DNA of 64,000 nucleotides, taken from contig JAVBPH010000042.1 in assembly GCA_031549725.1 (NCBI GenBank), positions 1-64,000 on the forward strand, written 5' to 3'. Positions 52,544 through 61,997 of this stretch are shown here, piece by piece. Within the stretch, counting starts at the first letter, position 1, and every line of letters begins with the position of its first letter. The translations under genes and the position numbers were made by a program. This stretch comes from UBA937 sp031549725 (GTDB lineage: Bacteria; Spirochaetota; Spirochaetia; Treponematales; Breznakiellaceae). Below the pieces are notes generated by a model that was not told where the DNA came from, did no database searches, and worked only from the letters and a program-made list of their open reading frames with translations.

Positions 52544-53684
52544 TGAATCAATTAAAATTACTGATCCTTCAGAAGATGTGACTTCGCAGTTTTCCCCGGA
52601 GGAAAACAATGAAGCCTCTGAAGTTTCGGAATTATCTAAAAAGGGGTACCAGCTCCTTAAAGAAAATAAAACCAGTGAAGCCATTGAATGTTTTCACAAA
52701 ATTCTGGATTCAGACCAGGATAACAATTATGCCCTGGTTGGACTTGGGGATGCCGCCAGAAAACGCGGCGCTTTTAAGGAAGCGGTGGAGTATTACCAGC
52801 GCTGTCTTTCCCACCATCCCGGCAATAACTATGCCCTGTTTGGCCTGGCTGACTGCTACAAGGCCTTAAACCAATACCACAAAGCTATTGATATATGGGA
52901 GCAGTACCTGCTTCATGATGACCGGAATATCACGGTTTTGACCCGGGTAGCCGATGCATACCGGAAAGTCCGGGATTTTAAAAAATCCAAGGCGGTTTAT
53001 TTACGGGTACTGGAAATGGAAGAACAAAACCCCTATGCCATCATTGGTCTGGGACACCTCCATTACGATTTTAAGGAATACCGGGACGCCCTGTATTACT
53101 GGGAAAAAATGCTCAGTACCAACAAGGGACCCATTGATATCCGGGTGCTTACATCCATCGGAAACTGCCACAGAAAGCTGAAAACCTTTGACCAGGGTAT
53201 TCAGTATTTTGAAAAAGCCCTGGAAATGGATCCCTATAACTTTTATGCCCTCTTTGGGCTGGCAGACTGCTACCGGGGAATGAACCAGCAGTACAGGTCT
53301 TTGGAATACTGGAATCTTATCCTGGAGCAGGATCCCCGGAATAAGGTCATTCTTACCCGGGCAGGCGATGCCTACCGGAATCTTAATGACTATGAAAAAG
53401 CTATTGATTACTACAAACGGGCGTTAAACATCGAATTTGATACCTATGCGGTCCTTGGTTTGGCCGTGGTTGCTAAAGCCCAGGGTAAATTCGATGAAGC
53501 CGCTGAATCCTTGGCCAGGCTTGTCCAGCAGGACCCCAAAAATTACAGGCTGTACATGGAACTGGCGGACTGTTATGTCAAAAAAGGTGATAAGAATAAG
53601 GCTCTAGAAGTTTTAGGTGATTTCCAGAAATTGGGAATCCGTAACAGCTCTATTACGGAGTTAGTGGAAAAACTTAAGCCCTAA
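52536..53684 (+). CDS. TPR-repeat protein
   Basis: 382 residues with about nine tetratricopeptide repeats from residue 30 onward (YQLLKENKTSEAIECFHKIL; NNYALFGLADCYKALNQYHKAIDIWEQYL; DYEKAIDYYKRALNIEF). The repeats alternate two closely similar forms ending in YALxGL, so this is a recent internal duplication. There is no signal peptide; the N-terminus is acidic. It overlaps its upstream neighbour and is directly abutted by rlmN. A scaffold role is likely; partners unknown. Confidence 0.85.
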   Translation: MSDESIKITDPSEDVTSQFSPEENNEASEVSELSKKGYQLLKENKTSEAIECFHKILDSDQDNNYALVGLGDAARKRGAFKEAVEYYQRCLSHHPGNNYALFGLADCYKALNQYHKAIDIWEQYLLHDDRNITVLTRVADAYRKVRDFKKSKAVYLRVLEMEEQNPYAIIGLGHLHYDFKEYRDALYYWEKMLSTNKGPIDIRVLTSIGNCHRKLKTFDQGIQYFEKALEMDPYNFYALFGLADCYRGMNQQYRSLEYWNLILEQDPRNKVILTRAGDAYRNLNDYEKAIDYYKRALNIEFDTYAVLGLAVVAKAQGKFDEAAESLARLVQQDPKNYRLYMELADCYVKKGDKNKALEVLGDFQKLGIRNSSITELVEKLKP

Positions 53685-54713
53685 ATGACCTCCTTGTCGG
53701 GACTCTGTCCGGAACAAATTCAGACTCTCCTTCCCTCTCTTCCACCCTTCCGGGTAAAACAGATTTTTAAATGGATTGCCCGGGGCGTTGTTTCATTTGA
53801 TGAAATGACCGATCTTTCCCTGGATCTGCGCAGGGATTTAAAAAATCAATATGTGATCTATTCCAGCTCGGTTTCCAAAAAACTCGAAGATGAAGACGGG
53901 ACTATAAAACTTCAGCTGACATTAAAGGACGGGGTAAACATAGAGGCGGTGCTCCTTTCGGATGGTGAAGACCGGCGGACAGCCTGCCTTTCCACCCAGG
54001 CGGGCTGTCCCATGGCCTGCGCCTTCTGTAAAACCGGAACCCTGGGATTTTACCGTAACCTGGATGCCTCGGAAATAGTAGAACAGTTTTTCCATCTAAA
54101 ATCCCTGGGCAGGGATATTTCAAATATTGTTGTTATGGGAATGGGGGAACCCCTGCTTAACCTGAATGAACTGCGCCAGGCCGTAGCGGTAATATGCCAT
54201 CCCGAAGGCCTGGGGCTGTCCCGGAGGAGAATTACCATTTCCACCAGCGGTATAGCTGAGGGTATCAGGGAAATGGCTGACCATGGGCCGGAGGTCCGTC
54301 TGGCGGTTTCCATTACCACCGCGGATGAAAAACTGCGGACCAGGCTGATGCCTGTGAATAAAAGTAATCCCCTGCGGGTTTTGAAGGAAGCCCTCCTCCG
54401 CTACCAGGAACAAAGGGACAGAAGGATTACCCTGGAAGCGGTTCTCCTGGGGGGCATTAATACGAGACAGCAGGATATCGATGCTTTGGCTGCATTTGCC
54501 AAGGGCCTGGACTGTGTTATCAACCTTATTCCCTGGAATCCCGTGGAGGGACTTTTTTTTGAGGGAATCCGGATAACCGAGCCCAAAAACCTGGAAGTGG
54601 AGAATTTTTCCAGGCAGCTGGAAAAACGGGGGTTAAATGTAACCCGGCGTTACAGAAAAGGCCGGGGAGTTTCCGGAGCCTGCGGTCAGCTGGGGAATGT
54701 TGATCCTTATTAA
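53685..54713 (+). CDS. rlmN: Dual-specificity rRNA/tRNA (adenine-C2)-methyltransferase
   Basis: A radical-SAM enzyme that methylates A2503 of 23S rRNA and A37 of some tRNAs. The 342-residue protein has the cluster triad Cys108/112/115 in GCPMACAFCKTG, the GMGEPLLN motif, and the catalytic cysteine Cys333 in VSGACGQL; Cys101 precedes the triad. ATG follows the TPR stop directly with no gap. A family C repeat array follows. Confidence 0.95.
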   Translation: MTSLSGLCPEQIQTLLPSLPPFRVKQIFKWIARGVVSFDEMTDLSLDLRRDLKNQYVIYSSSVSKKLEDEDGTIKLQLTLKDGVNIEAVLLSDGEDRRTACLSTQAGCPMACAFCKTGTLGFYRNLDASEIVEQFFHLKSLGRDISNIVVMGMGEPLLNLNELRQAVAVICHPEGLGLSRRRITISTSGIAEGIREMADHGPEVRLAVSITTADEKLRTRLMPVNKSNPLRVLKEALLRYQEQRDRRITLEAVLLGGINTRQQDIDALAAFAKGLDCVINLIPWNPVEGLFFEGIRITEPKNLEVENFSRQLEKRGLNVTRRYRKGRGVSGACGQLGNVDPY

Positions 54714-54745
54714 GGATTGGGGAAATTAAAAACAGAATTTTTCTG

Positions 54746-54950
54746 CGGTGATTTCGAGGGCCTCAATCACCGAGTGTCTTGGTCCCTGAAGCTCTCGAAG
54801 GGACCTGCGAAAAAAAACCTATTGTCACTGGTGATTTCGAGAGCCTCAATCACCGAGACTTCCGGTTCCTGAGGTTCTCGAAGCATCGATGGGACCTGCG
54901 AAAAAGAAACTTATTGTCACCGGTGATTTCGAGGGCCTCAATCACCGGGA
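54746..54950. repeat. Repeat family C, array of three units
   Basis: Hairpin 1 is CGGTGATT/AATCACCG around TCGAGGGCCTC in units starting near 54746, 54829 and 54921 (steps of 83 and 92, the latter with a short insertion). Hairpin 2 uses GGTCCCTGAA/TCGAAGGGACC in unit 1. The third unit has only hairpin 1. Compared with the 22.6-kb array, GGTGGTT/AACCACC has changed to GGTGATT/AATCACC on both arms. Confidence 0.85.
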
Positions 54951-54956
54951 TGCCTT

Positions 54957-55709
54957 TTATTCCGTTAGGATCTCCGTATGATCGTCAAAAATAGCTATGG
55001 TGTGTTCCCAGTGGGCCGAAGGTTTATCATCCGCGGTAACCACTGTCCAGTCGTCTTCAAGGATCTCCACATCTCCGGTACCGAGGTTGATCATGGGTTC
55101 AATGGCCAGGACCATGCCTTCCATCAATTTCGGATTTGGGCCATGGGCGTAATTTGGCACCTGGGGATCTTCGTGGACATCCAGGCCCACACCGTGGCCG
55201 CAGAACTGATGAACCACACCGTAACCGTGGGCAGTGGCATGTCCGTATACCCCCCGGGATATTTCCAGCAGCCTGGACCCGGCTTTTGCCCGTTCGATGC
55301 CTTTATAAAGGCATTCCCTGGTTACCTGGTTTAATGTATGGAGCTCGTCACTTACCCGGCCTACTTCCACAGTCACCGCCTGGTCGCTGAAATATCCCCC
55401 TAAATCGATACCGCAGTCCAGGGATACCAGATCGCCATCGGCAAATTTACGTTTTGAGGGAATTCCGTGGATAACCTCATTATTTATGGATATACAGATG
55501 GCCCCGGGAAAAGGATTCGATCCGGGGCCATAACCTAAAAAGGCCGGGGTGCCTCCGGCTTTTTTTATCCAGTTCCTGGTCCACTGGTCAATTTCCAGGC
55601 TGGTCACTCCAGCCTGCACGAAGGGCATCAGTTCTTTGAACATGGCACTTAAAAGGCGGCAGGATTCCCTGATTCCGTCAATTTGTTTTGTATTTTTCAG
55701 CCGTATCAT
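54957..55709 (-). CDS. map: Methionine aminopeptidase, type I
   Basis: Removes the initiator methionine from nascent proteins. The 250-residue protein has His81 in NEVIHGIP, metal ligands Asp98 and Asp109 (VSLDCGIDLGGYFSDQAVT), the CGHGVGLDVHEDPQVPN region and the C-terminal MVLAIEPM with a metal-binding glutamate. No N-terminal extension is present, so it is type Ia. It ends at a family C array shared with rlmN. Confidence 0.96.
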   Translation of the reverse strand: MIRLKNTKQIDGIRESCRLLSAMFKELMPFVQAGVTSLEIDQWTRNWIKKAGGTPAFLGYGPGSNPFPGAICISINNEVIHGIPSKRKFADGDLVSLDCGIDLGGYFSDQAVTVEVGRVSDELHTLNQVTRECLYKGIERAKAGSRLLEISRGVYGHATAHGYGVVHQFCGHGVGLDVHEDPQVPNYAHGPNPKLMEGMVLAIEPMINLGTGDVEILEDDWTVVTADDKPSAHWEHTIAIFDDHTEILTE

Positions 55710-55752
55710 ATTTATTTCCTCCAGGGGAACCGCAAAAACGCTCCCCGGATTT

Positions 55753-56529
55753 TTAGACCCGCAATTTACGTTTCAGGACCGCCGTATTTGGCAGGGCCGG
55801 ATCTTTTTTCAAAGCGTCCTTAAACACCGTTTGGGCTCCCTGGAATTCCCCCATTTTAAACAGGGTTTCCGCCATGGAACGCATCCACCGGGCTTCATCC
55901 CGAGACGAAAATCCCAGGGTAAGCATTTCTTCCAGGCAGCTTATATAGGTTTCATCATCCACCGCATGGTGAAGTTTCAGCCTGACCAGTTCCTTCAAAA
56001 AGGTTTCTACCTCGGGCATAAAATGCTTGAAATAGGGCTTTCTTCGCTCTTCCCGGATGAGGGACGTTAACAGGCAAAAGGCTTCAAAGATATGGCCCCG
56101 CTTCTCGAGTTCCTCCGCCAATATAAAGGTACAGTCCATCCAGTCTTCCCGGTCAAGGTATTTTTCCATAGAAAAATCAAGCCCGCCCTGTTTGTCCCAT
56201 ACCTCAATGGCTTCATCATCCTCCAGGTGAAGGAAATAAAAAAAGATAAGCTTTGCCTGGCTGGAAGGATCATCGGCCCTTTCCTTCAGGAAAGTCCGGT
56301 AATCAAAATCTGCATGTTTTATAAAGCGGATGTAGGAGCTGTCGTATTTTTCCCGGCGGATAGGATCGGATAATACTTCATACGCGGCCAGGAGCTTGCG
56401 CATCCTGGCTTCGGTGCCCTGGCCTGCTAAGTCGGGATGGACCTTTTTAGCCAGCTCCCGGAAGGCTTTTTTTATTTCATCACCCGATGCGGTGTGGCTT
56501 ACACCGAGAAGATCATAATAATTTTCCAC
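55753..56529 (-). CDS. DnaJ-domain protein
   Basis: 258 residues. The first ~65 are a J domain (NYYDLLGVSHTASGDEIKKAFRELAKKVHPDLAG) with the HPD tripeptide that stimulates Hsp70. The remaining ~190 are helical and weakly TPR-like (MAETLFKMGEFQGAQTVFKDAL); there is no zinc-finger domain, so it is not canonical DnaJ. It likely delivers a specific client to DnaK. It lies at the 3' end of the V-ATPase run. Confidence 0.83.
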   Translation of the reverse strand: MENYYDLLGVSHTASGDEIKKAFRELAKKVHPDLAGQGTEARMRKLLAAYEVLSDPIRREKYDSSYIRFIKHADFDYRTFLKERADDPSSQAKLIFFYFLHLEDDEAIEVWDKQGGLDFSMEKYLDREDWMDCTFILAEELEKRGHIFEAFCLLTSLIREERRKPYFKHFMPEVETFLKELVRLKLHHAVDDETYISCLEEMLTLGFSSRDEARWMRSMAETLFKMGEFQGAQTVFKDALKKDPALPNTAVLKRKLRV

Positions 56530-56537
56530 GATAACGG

Positions 56538-56945
56538 TTAAGCTCCGATACGTTTCCCCAGGGCTTCCGCATGGGGGGCATTAAGGATAATATCACTCCA
56601 GTTTACGATCATGCCTTCTTTTTCCATGGCCCTCATAATATTTGAAAGGGCTTTATTGCTGAAAAGGGTTCCCTTCCGGAGAAAGGCGGCGCTTTTCTTG
56701 CCAACCAGAGAACTGGCTGAGGACAGAACCTTTGACAGGGCATCGGGAATTTTTCCGCTGAAAAAGGAGTTTGCCTCTGCTGCAACCACGATATATTCAT
56801 ACCCGGGCAGCCGGACCCCATCCTCTGTCCAGGCATCGATAATATCCACCCGGTGCCCCATGGACTCAATCCCCTTAGCCAGGGACTTAACATAATCCGG
56901 CGGAGCACTTCTCTGGGCCGGAACACTAATAATTATCACTCTCAT
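56538..56945 (-). CDS. Flavodoxin-like fold protein
   Basis: 135 residues with the alternating beta/alpha pattern of a flavodoxin-like domain: MRVIIISVPAQRSAPPDYVKSLAKGIE, then HRVDIIDAW, YEYIVVAAEAN, KSAAFLRKGTLF. The phosphate loop that binds FMN (T/S-x-T-G-x-T) is not present; VPAQRSAPP stands in its place, so flavin binding is doubtful. It starts 3 nt after the USP stop. Confidence 0.6.
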   Translation of the reverse strand: MRVIIISVPAQRSAPPDYVKSLAKGIESMGHRVDIIDAWTEDGVRLPGYEYIVVAAEANSFFSGKIPDALSKVLSSASSLVGKKSAAFLRKGTLFSNKALSNIMRAMEKEGMIVNWSDIILNAPHAEALGKRIGA

Positions 56946-56948
56946 ACG

Positions 56949-57434
56949 TTATGCCTGTTTGTAAAGCTGATCAATATTCGGTTCTTTTACGAGCAAAACC
57001 GAACATTTTGCATTTACCATGATTTCCCGGTGGGCATGGGAAATAATATCCCGGGAACTCCGGTCCTTTTCCCACCCGCCGAGAACAATAAGATCCGCCC
57101 CTTTTTCATCAGCGGCGGAGAGGATTTCCGTATATACCGCTCCTCTGCGGAGATCCTTCTCTATTTTAACATTTTTAGCCTTGGCCAGCTCATCCACAAA
57201 AGAAAGATACCGGTCTCCATTCGCTTCAAGGCTTTGTTCATACTCCTGGCTTTCTTCCTGAATAAAGATTTTACTCAGGGTAAGCTGCCGGATGGTCGCG
57301 GTATCCACCACATAAACGGCGCTTAACTGACACCGGTACAGTTTCGCCATGATTATGGCATATTTCGCCGCTAAAATGGAAGCATCAGAACCAGTTATGG
57401 CAACTAAAATATTCGAAAATAATGGTTTTATCAT
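56949..57434 (-). CDS. Universal stress protein-family protein
   Basis: 161 residues with the USP fold: NILVAITGSDASILAAKYAIIMAKLYRCQLSAVYVVD at the start and GADLIVLGGWEKDRS later, ending CSVLLVKEPN. The ATP-binding GxxGx9GS motif is degenerate, with only the first glycine pair clear, so it may not bind ATP like UspFG. It overlaps atpD by 4 nt, and so is expressed with the V-ATPase; a stress link to ion pumping is inference. Confidence 0.82.
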   Translation of the reverse strand: MIKPLFSNILVAITGSDASILAAKYAIIMAKLYRCQLSAVYVVDTATIRQLTLSKIFIQEESQEYEQSLEANGDRYLSFVDELAKAKNVKIEKDLRRGAVYTEILSAADEKGADLIVLGGWEKDRSSRDIISHAHREIMVNAKCSVLLVKEPNIDQLYKQA

Positions 57435-58054
57435 TCTTTACCGGCCTTCCTTTTGAGCAGCTTGCTGGTAAAGAAAGAATCCCGGTCTCTCTCCTCCAGC
57501 GCTGCTTCGATATAAACTTTTGTATCCCTGGCTGTAGGTATAACCATCTTTTCAAGGGCATTGACCCGCCGTTGGGTTTTTCGGACCTCCCGGGCAAGAC
57601 GCCAGGATATGGTTCTAACCGCGGCTAGTTCCGTGAGGATTTTAAGCAACTTGAAGAATTCTACCACGGTTTCATCACATTCTGCAAATGAATTCGCCGG
57701 GGAATATTTAAGCTCAATTTCGGGCAGATGCACCTCAAGTCCGGGAAGATTCATCCCTGCCACGACGGCCCTTTTTTCCTGGAGATCAAATTTATATTCA
57801 ATATCCCTGGAAAGGCGGTCTGCTTTTTCCCTGCCGATGGCCACCAGCATGCGTTTCATGGCGGGATAAGCGGTTTCCACCGCATGTTCCAGGTCCCTCT
57901 CCAGGATTTTTACCTGTTCCACATGGCGCATGAGTTCCATAACCAGGATTTCCCTCTTTTGGTTAAGCAGGTCGTACCCTTCCTCGGCGGTGGCAAGCCG
58001 TTCCTTGACCCGCATGAGGTTGCTTTTAGTAGGGGCAATGGTTTCCCTGGCCAT
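57431..58054 (-). CDS. atpD: V-type ATP synthase subunit D
   Basis: The central-stalk subunit that couples catalysis to rotor movement. The 207-residue protein is a long two-helix coiled coil with IAPTKSNLMRVKERLATAEEGYDLLNQKREIL at the N-terminus and VRKTQRRVNALEKMVIPTARDTKVYIEAALEERDRDSFFTSKLLK at the C-terminus, both typical. It starts 2 nt after atpB stops. Confidence 0.94.
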   Translation of the reverse strand: MARETIAPTKSNLMRVKERLATAEEGYDLLNQKREILVMELMRHVEQVKILERDLEHAVETAYPAMKRMLVAIGREKADRLSRDIEYKFDLQEKRAVVAGMNLPGLEVHLPEIELKYSPANSFAECDETVVEFFKLLKILTELAAVRTISWRLAREVRKTQRRVNALEKMVIPTARDTKVYIEAALEERDRDSFFTSKLLKRKAGKE

Positions 58055-58056
58055 GA

Positions 58057-59460
58057 TTACCTGGGACCTCCGGCCTGATCTGCCATAATCGGATCCAGGT
58101 ACTTTTCAATATATTCCCGTTTGATCCGCAACAGTTCATCCCTGGGAAGGGTTCCCAGGACCTGCCAGCCTAAATCCAGGGTCCGTTCTATACTCCGGTC
58201 CTCAAACTCACCCTGGGAAAGGAAAATCTGCTCGAATTTTTCCCCAAACTGGAGGTACAGTTTATCCGTTGGAGAAAGTTCTTCCTCGCCAATGATGGAT
58301 GCCAGGTTCCGGATTGATTTTACCTTCGAATATGCCGCAAAAAGCTGGCTGGAAACGTCCTTATGGTCTTCCCTGGTCATGCCCTCACCGATTCCGTCCT
58401 TCATCAGCCTGGAGAGGCTGGGGAGACCCGCCACAGGGGGATACACCCCCCGCTGGGTAAGTTCCCGGTCCAGAACAATCTGCCCCTCGGTGATGTACCC
58501 GGAAAGGTCCGGAATAGGATGGCTTATATCGTCATTCGGCATGGTAAGAATAGGAATCTGGGTGATGGACCCGCTGGAATCGCTGATCTTCCCCGCCCGT
58601 TCATACAGTGCAGCCAGGTCGGAATAGAGATACCCCGGATATCCCTTGCGGCTGGGAACTTCTCCCCGGATGGAGGAAACCTCCCGGAGGGCTTCGCAGT
58701 AGTTGGTCATATCGGTCATAACCACCAGGACGTGCATGTTTTTTTCATAGGCCAGGTATTCCGCCGCGGTTAATGCGCACCGGGGGGCTACCAGGCGTTC
58801 CAGGGACGGGGCATCCGCCAGGGAGAGGAAAACCACCACATTGGCAAGAACCCCGGTTTTTTCAAAATCATCCAGAAAAAACCGGGCCACGTCGTATTTT
58901 ATCCCCATGGCGCAGAACACAATAACAAAGGATTCATCCGCATTTTTGATCTTGGCCTGCCGGACAATCTGGGCTGCCAGTTTGTTGTGGGGAAGCCCGT
59001 TTCCGGAAAAGATGGGCAGCTTCTGCCCCCGGATAAGGGTATTCATCCCGTCTATGGCGGAAATTCCCGTCTGGATAAAGTCCCTGGGATAGGTTCTGGC
59101 ATAAGGATTGATCGGGAGGCCGTTCACATCCCGCAGGTTGGATGAAAAAATATCACCATACCCGTCAATGGGCTGTCCCAGACCATTAAAGACCCGGCCC
59201 AGCAGCCCCGGGCCCACCCGGATTTCCATGGGACGTCCCAGGAATTCCACCCGGGAATCATCCGCGGAAAGGCCCGTATTGCTTCCGAAGATCTGGATGG
59301 CGGTCCAGTCTTCACTCATATCAACCACCCGGCCCAGCCGGCGGCTGCCCTCACGGTCATAGACCGCCACTACTTCATTAAACCCGACTCCCCGGCTCCG
59401 TTCGGTGATTACCACGGGACCTTCAATCCGGGAAAGTCTCCGGAATTCTACACCCCTCAT
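58057..59460 (-). CDS. atpB: V-type ATP synthase subunit B (non-catalytic)
   Basis: 467 residues. The nucleotide-site remnants typical of B are seen (IRGQKLPIFSGNGLPHNKLAAQIVRQA; MGIKYDVARFF), along with VLVVMTDMTNYCEALREVSS and GYPGYLYSDLAALYERAG. It lacks a canonical Walker A, as expected for the non-catalytic subunit. GTG or ATG at 59460 overlaps atpA by 4 nt. Its order A-B-D follows the archaeal/vacuolar type. Confidence 0.95.
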   Translation of the reverse strand: MRGVEFRRLSRIEGPVVITERSRGVGFNEVVAVYDREGSRRLGRVVDMSEDWTAIQIFGSNTGLSADDSRVEFLGRPMEIRVGPGLLGRVFNGLGQPIDGYGDIFSSNLRDVNGLPINPYARTYPRDFIQTGISAIDGMNTLIRGQKLPIFSGNGLPHNKLAAQIVRQAKIKNADESFVIVFCAMGIKYDVARFFLDDFEKTGVLANVVVFLSLADAPSLERLVAPRCALTAAEYLAYEKNMHVLVVMTDMTNYCEALREVSSIRGEVPSRKGYPGYLYSDLAALYERAGKISDSSGSITQIPILTMPNDDISHPIPDLSGYITEGQIVLDRELTQRGVYPPVAGLPSLSRLMKDGIGEGMTREDHKDVSSQLFAAYSKVKSIRNLASIIGEEELSPTDKLYLQFGEKFEQIFLSQGEFEDRSIERTLDLGWQVLGTLPRDELLRIKREYIEKYLDPIMADQAGGPR

Positions 59461-61247
59461 AGGACCTCCTTGCTCCGGTACTGCCGTTCCACATTTTCCA
59501 GGGCGGCATTCATTTCCCGTTCAAAATCTACCAGAGCTTCGGCATCATCATTATTTATTTCACTCTTAAGCCGGGAAAGTTTTTCCCGGATAGGAAGGCT
59601 GGTGATCTTGATTAATGGCGCCCCCAGTTTTATACAGCCCAGGGATTTTTCATAAAATTCCATGATCAGTTCCAGGAGCCTTACCTGTTTTACGGGAACA
59701 CAGTACATATCAATTTCGTCAAAGGAATTCTGCTGCAGGAACCCGTCCTTGATGATATCCGCGGTGATCAGCACCAGCCGCTGGTCATCCGGGAGGGCAT
59801 CCGGGCCGATGAGGCGCACGATCTCCGCAAGCCTTTGTTCCCGCTTCAATAAATCAAGGGCCTTCTGGCGTACGGTTGCCCAGACCGGGTTCACCCGTTC
59901 CCACCAGGGCCTTACTTCTTCGGCATATTCGGAATAGCTGTCTATCCAGCTGATGGCCGGATAATGTCTGGCGTTGGCCAGGTCCCGGTCCAGAGCCCAG
60001 AAACAGCGGATAAACCGTTTGGTATGCTGGGTAACCGGCTCGGAGAAATCCCCGCCGGGGGGACTGACCGCACCGATAATCGTAACCGATCCTTCCGAAT
60101 CTGAAAGGGTGGATACCCGGCCGGCCCTTTCGTAGAACTCGGCAAGCCTGGTGGGCAGGTATGCGGGGAAGCCCTCTTCCGCGGGCATTTCCTCCATGCG
60201 GCCGGAAAGTTCCCGGAGGGCCTCCGCCCAGCGGCTGGTGGAATCCGCCATGATCGCCACATGGTATCCCATGTCCCGGTAAAACTCCGCCAGGGTAAGT
60301 CCCGTATAAATTGATACTTCCCGGGCGGCCACGGGCATATTTGAAGTATTTGCTATCAGGATGGTCCGCTCCATCAGGGAACGTCCTGTCCTGGGGTCGG
60401 TCAGTTTCGGAAAGTCCGTAAGCACGTCGGTCATTTCATTGCCCCGTTCACCGCAGCCAATGTAAATAATCACGTCCGCATCGCACCATTTGGCGATGGC
60501 ATGCTGGGTCATGGTTTTTCCTGTGCCGAAACCCCCGGGGATTGCGGCGGTTCCTCCCTTGGAAAGGGGGAACAGGACGTCCACCACCCGGAGCCCGGTT
60601 ACCAGGGGCTGGTCCGGGGAAAGCCGTTTTGCCGAGGGCCTGGAAACCCGGACCGGCCACCACTGGGCCAAAGAAATGTCCTCCCCCTTATCGGTCCTGG
60701 CAATTATCGATGCACAGGTTTCATCACCCTCGCCCTTCAGTTCCGTAATAAAGCCGCCCCGGGTATTTGGGGGGACCATGATTTTGCATTCAATACTTTC
60801 GGTTTCTTTCACCCTGCCGAGGATAAGCCCCGGCCGGGCTTCAACCTTTTCTCCCCGGCTAAGTTTTGCAGCCGTATCGGGATCAGGGACAAAGTGCCAC
60901 GTTTTAGTTAAATCCAGGGGATCACTCCGGGCGCCGGGATCCATAAAGGCGCCGCCCTGGCGGTACAGGAATTCCAGGGGCCGCTGGATCCCGTCATATA
61001 TGGTACCGATCAGTCCTGGACCTAAAAACGCCGACAGGGGCCGGCCGGTGGAAAAGGTATCCGCACCAATTTCCATACCCGTATCATCCTCATATACCTG
61101 GATAATCGCCTCATCCCTTTCCAGGCGGACAATTTCCCCGATGATCCGTTTTTCCCCAACTTCTACCAGATCGTACAGTCCGGCTTCACCCAGGCCGGAA
61201 GCCCGGACAATAGGACCGGAAATACGTTTTACCTGTCCTTTAATCAT
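59457..61247 (-). CDS. atpA: V-type ATP synthase subunit A (catalytic)
   Basis: 596 residues. The catalytic Walker A lies at 238-245 as GGFGTGKT, where most A subunits have GPFGSGKT. The non-homologous insert characteristic of A is present (about 105-190: DLTKTWHFVPDPDTAAKLSRG). Further motifs: YIGCGERGNEMTDVLTDFP, SIYTGLTLAEFYRDMGYHVAIMADSTSRWAEALRE and EGFPAYLPTRLAEFYERAGRV. It overlaps both atpE (8 nt) and atpB (4 nt). Confidence 0.96.
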   Translation of the reverse strand: MIKGQVKRISGPIVRASGLGEAGLYDLVEVGEKRIIGEIVRLERDEAIIQVYEDDTGMEIGADTFSTGRPLSAFLGPGLIGTIYDGIQRPLEFLYRQGGAFMDPGARSDPLDLTKTWHFVPDPDTAAKLSRGEKVEARPGLILGRVKETESIECKIMVPPNTRGGFITELKGEGDETCASIIARTDKGEDISLAQWWPVRVSRPSAKRLSPDQPLVTGLRVVDVLFPLSKGGTAAIPGGFGTGKTMTQHAIAKWCDADVIIYIGCGERGNEMTDVLTDFPKLTDPRTGRSLMERTILIANTSNMPVAAREVSIYTGLTLAEFYRDMGYHVAIMADSTSRWAEALRELSGRMEEMPAEEGFPAYLPTRLAEFYERAGRVSTLSDSEGSVTIIGAVSPPGGDFSEPVTQHTKRFIRCFWALDRDLANARHYPAISWIDSYSEYAEEVRPWWERVNPVWATVRQKALDLLKREQRLAEIVRLIGPDALPDDQRLVLITADIIKDGFLQQNSFDEIDMYCVPVKQVRLLELIMEFYEKSLGCIKLGAPLIKITSLPIREKLSRLKSEINNDDAEALVDFEREMNAALENVERQYRSKEVL

Positions 61248-61857
61248 TCAGGGCCTCCTCGCCTAAAAGGGCTGTAACCAGTTCAGCCCGTTTGTCACCG
61301 AGCAATTCCACCGAAGCCGCATCCACCGATGCGATAATCCTCATATCCGGGGAATCAATAATAATTTCCGGAAAGGTTCCCGAAAGGGTATAGGCAGGAT
61401 CAGCCTTATCCCTGGTCCAGGATGCCTTGGGCATTACCTTTTTTATGATGTTTTCCGCTTCATCGTCGGTAAGATGCCGGTACATCACATGCAGATTGTC
61501 CGGGGGAAGCAGGGATGCCCGGAGACTCAGTTCCCGCTCCACCAGGGAAAGCAGTTTTTCCCTGGACAGTGAAGTTAAATAGGAAGCCATGGCAGACTGA
61601 AGAACTCCCTCCACATACTCGGACCGGATTCTCCGTTTGTCCAAGGGAAGATGGGCCATAATTTCATTCTTGTTCCTTGAAAGCCGGTCATCGTATTTCC
61701 GGTGGACCTCATCGACCGCATCCTGGGCCTTTTTCTCCCAATCATCCGAATTAGTCTTTATTGTTTCATCAGCCTGACGCAATATACGGTTTGCCTTCTT
61801 CCGGGCATCTTCAAGGATTTCCTTATCCAGCACATCCGTCGATTTCAATTCTTCCAT
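61240..61857 (-). CDS. atpE: V-type ATP synthase subunit E
   Basis: 205 residues. The N-terminal half is a charged coiled coil (LDKEILEDARKKANRILRQADETIKTNSDDWEKKAQDAVDEV) and the C-terminal half is a globular head-binding domain (PEIIIDSPDMRIIASVDAASVELLGDKRAELVTALLG). This is the peripheral-stalk subunit. No partner G/H subunit gene is visible in the window. It is separated from atpF by 140 bp and overlaps atpA. Confidence 0.88.
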   Translation of the reverse strand: MEELKSTDVLDKEILEDARKKANRILRQADETIKTNSDDWEKKAQDAVDEVHRKYDDRLSRNKNEIMAHLPLDKRRIRSEYVEGVLQSAMASYLTSLSREKLLSLVERELSLRASLLPPDNLHVMYRHLTDDEAENIIKKVMPKASWTRDKADPAYTLSGTFPEIIIDSPDMRIIASVDAASVELLGDKRAELVTALLGEEALND

Positions 61858-61997
61858 AACAACACCTAAAAATTATTGGGAACCGCAGAATACTATGCAT
61901 GCGGCTATCCTGACATTTTCAAGGAAAACTTTTTTTACTCCGTCGGGTAACCGGAATAAAAAAAATTCCCCAGGCTTTTTAATAAAGCCCGTTTACC

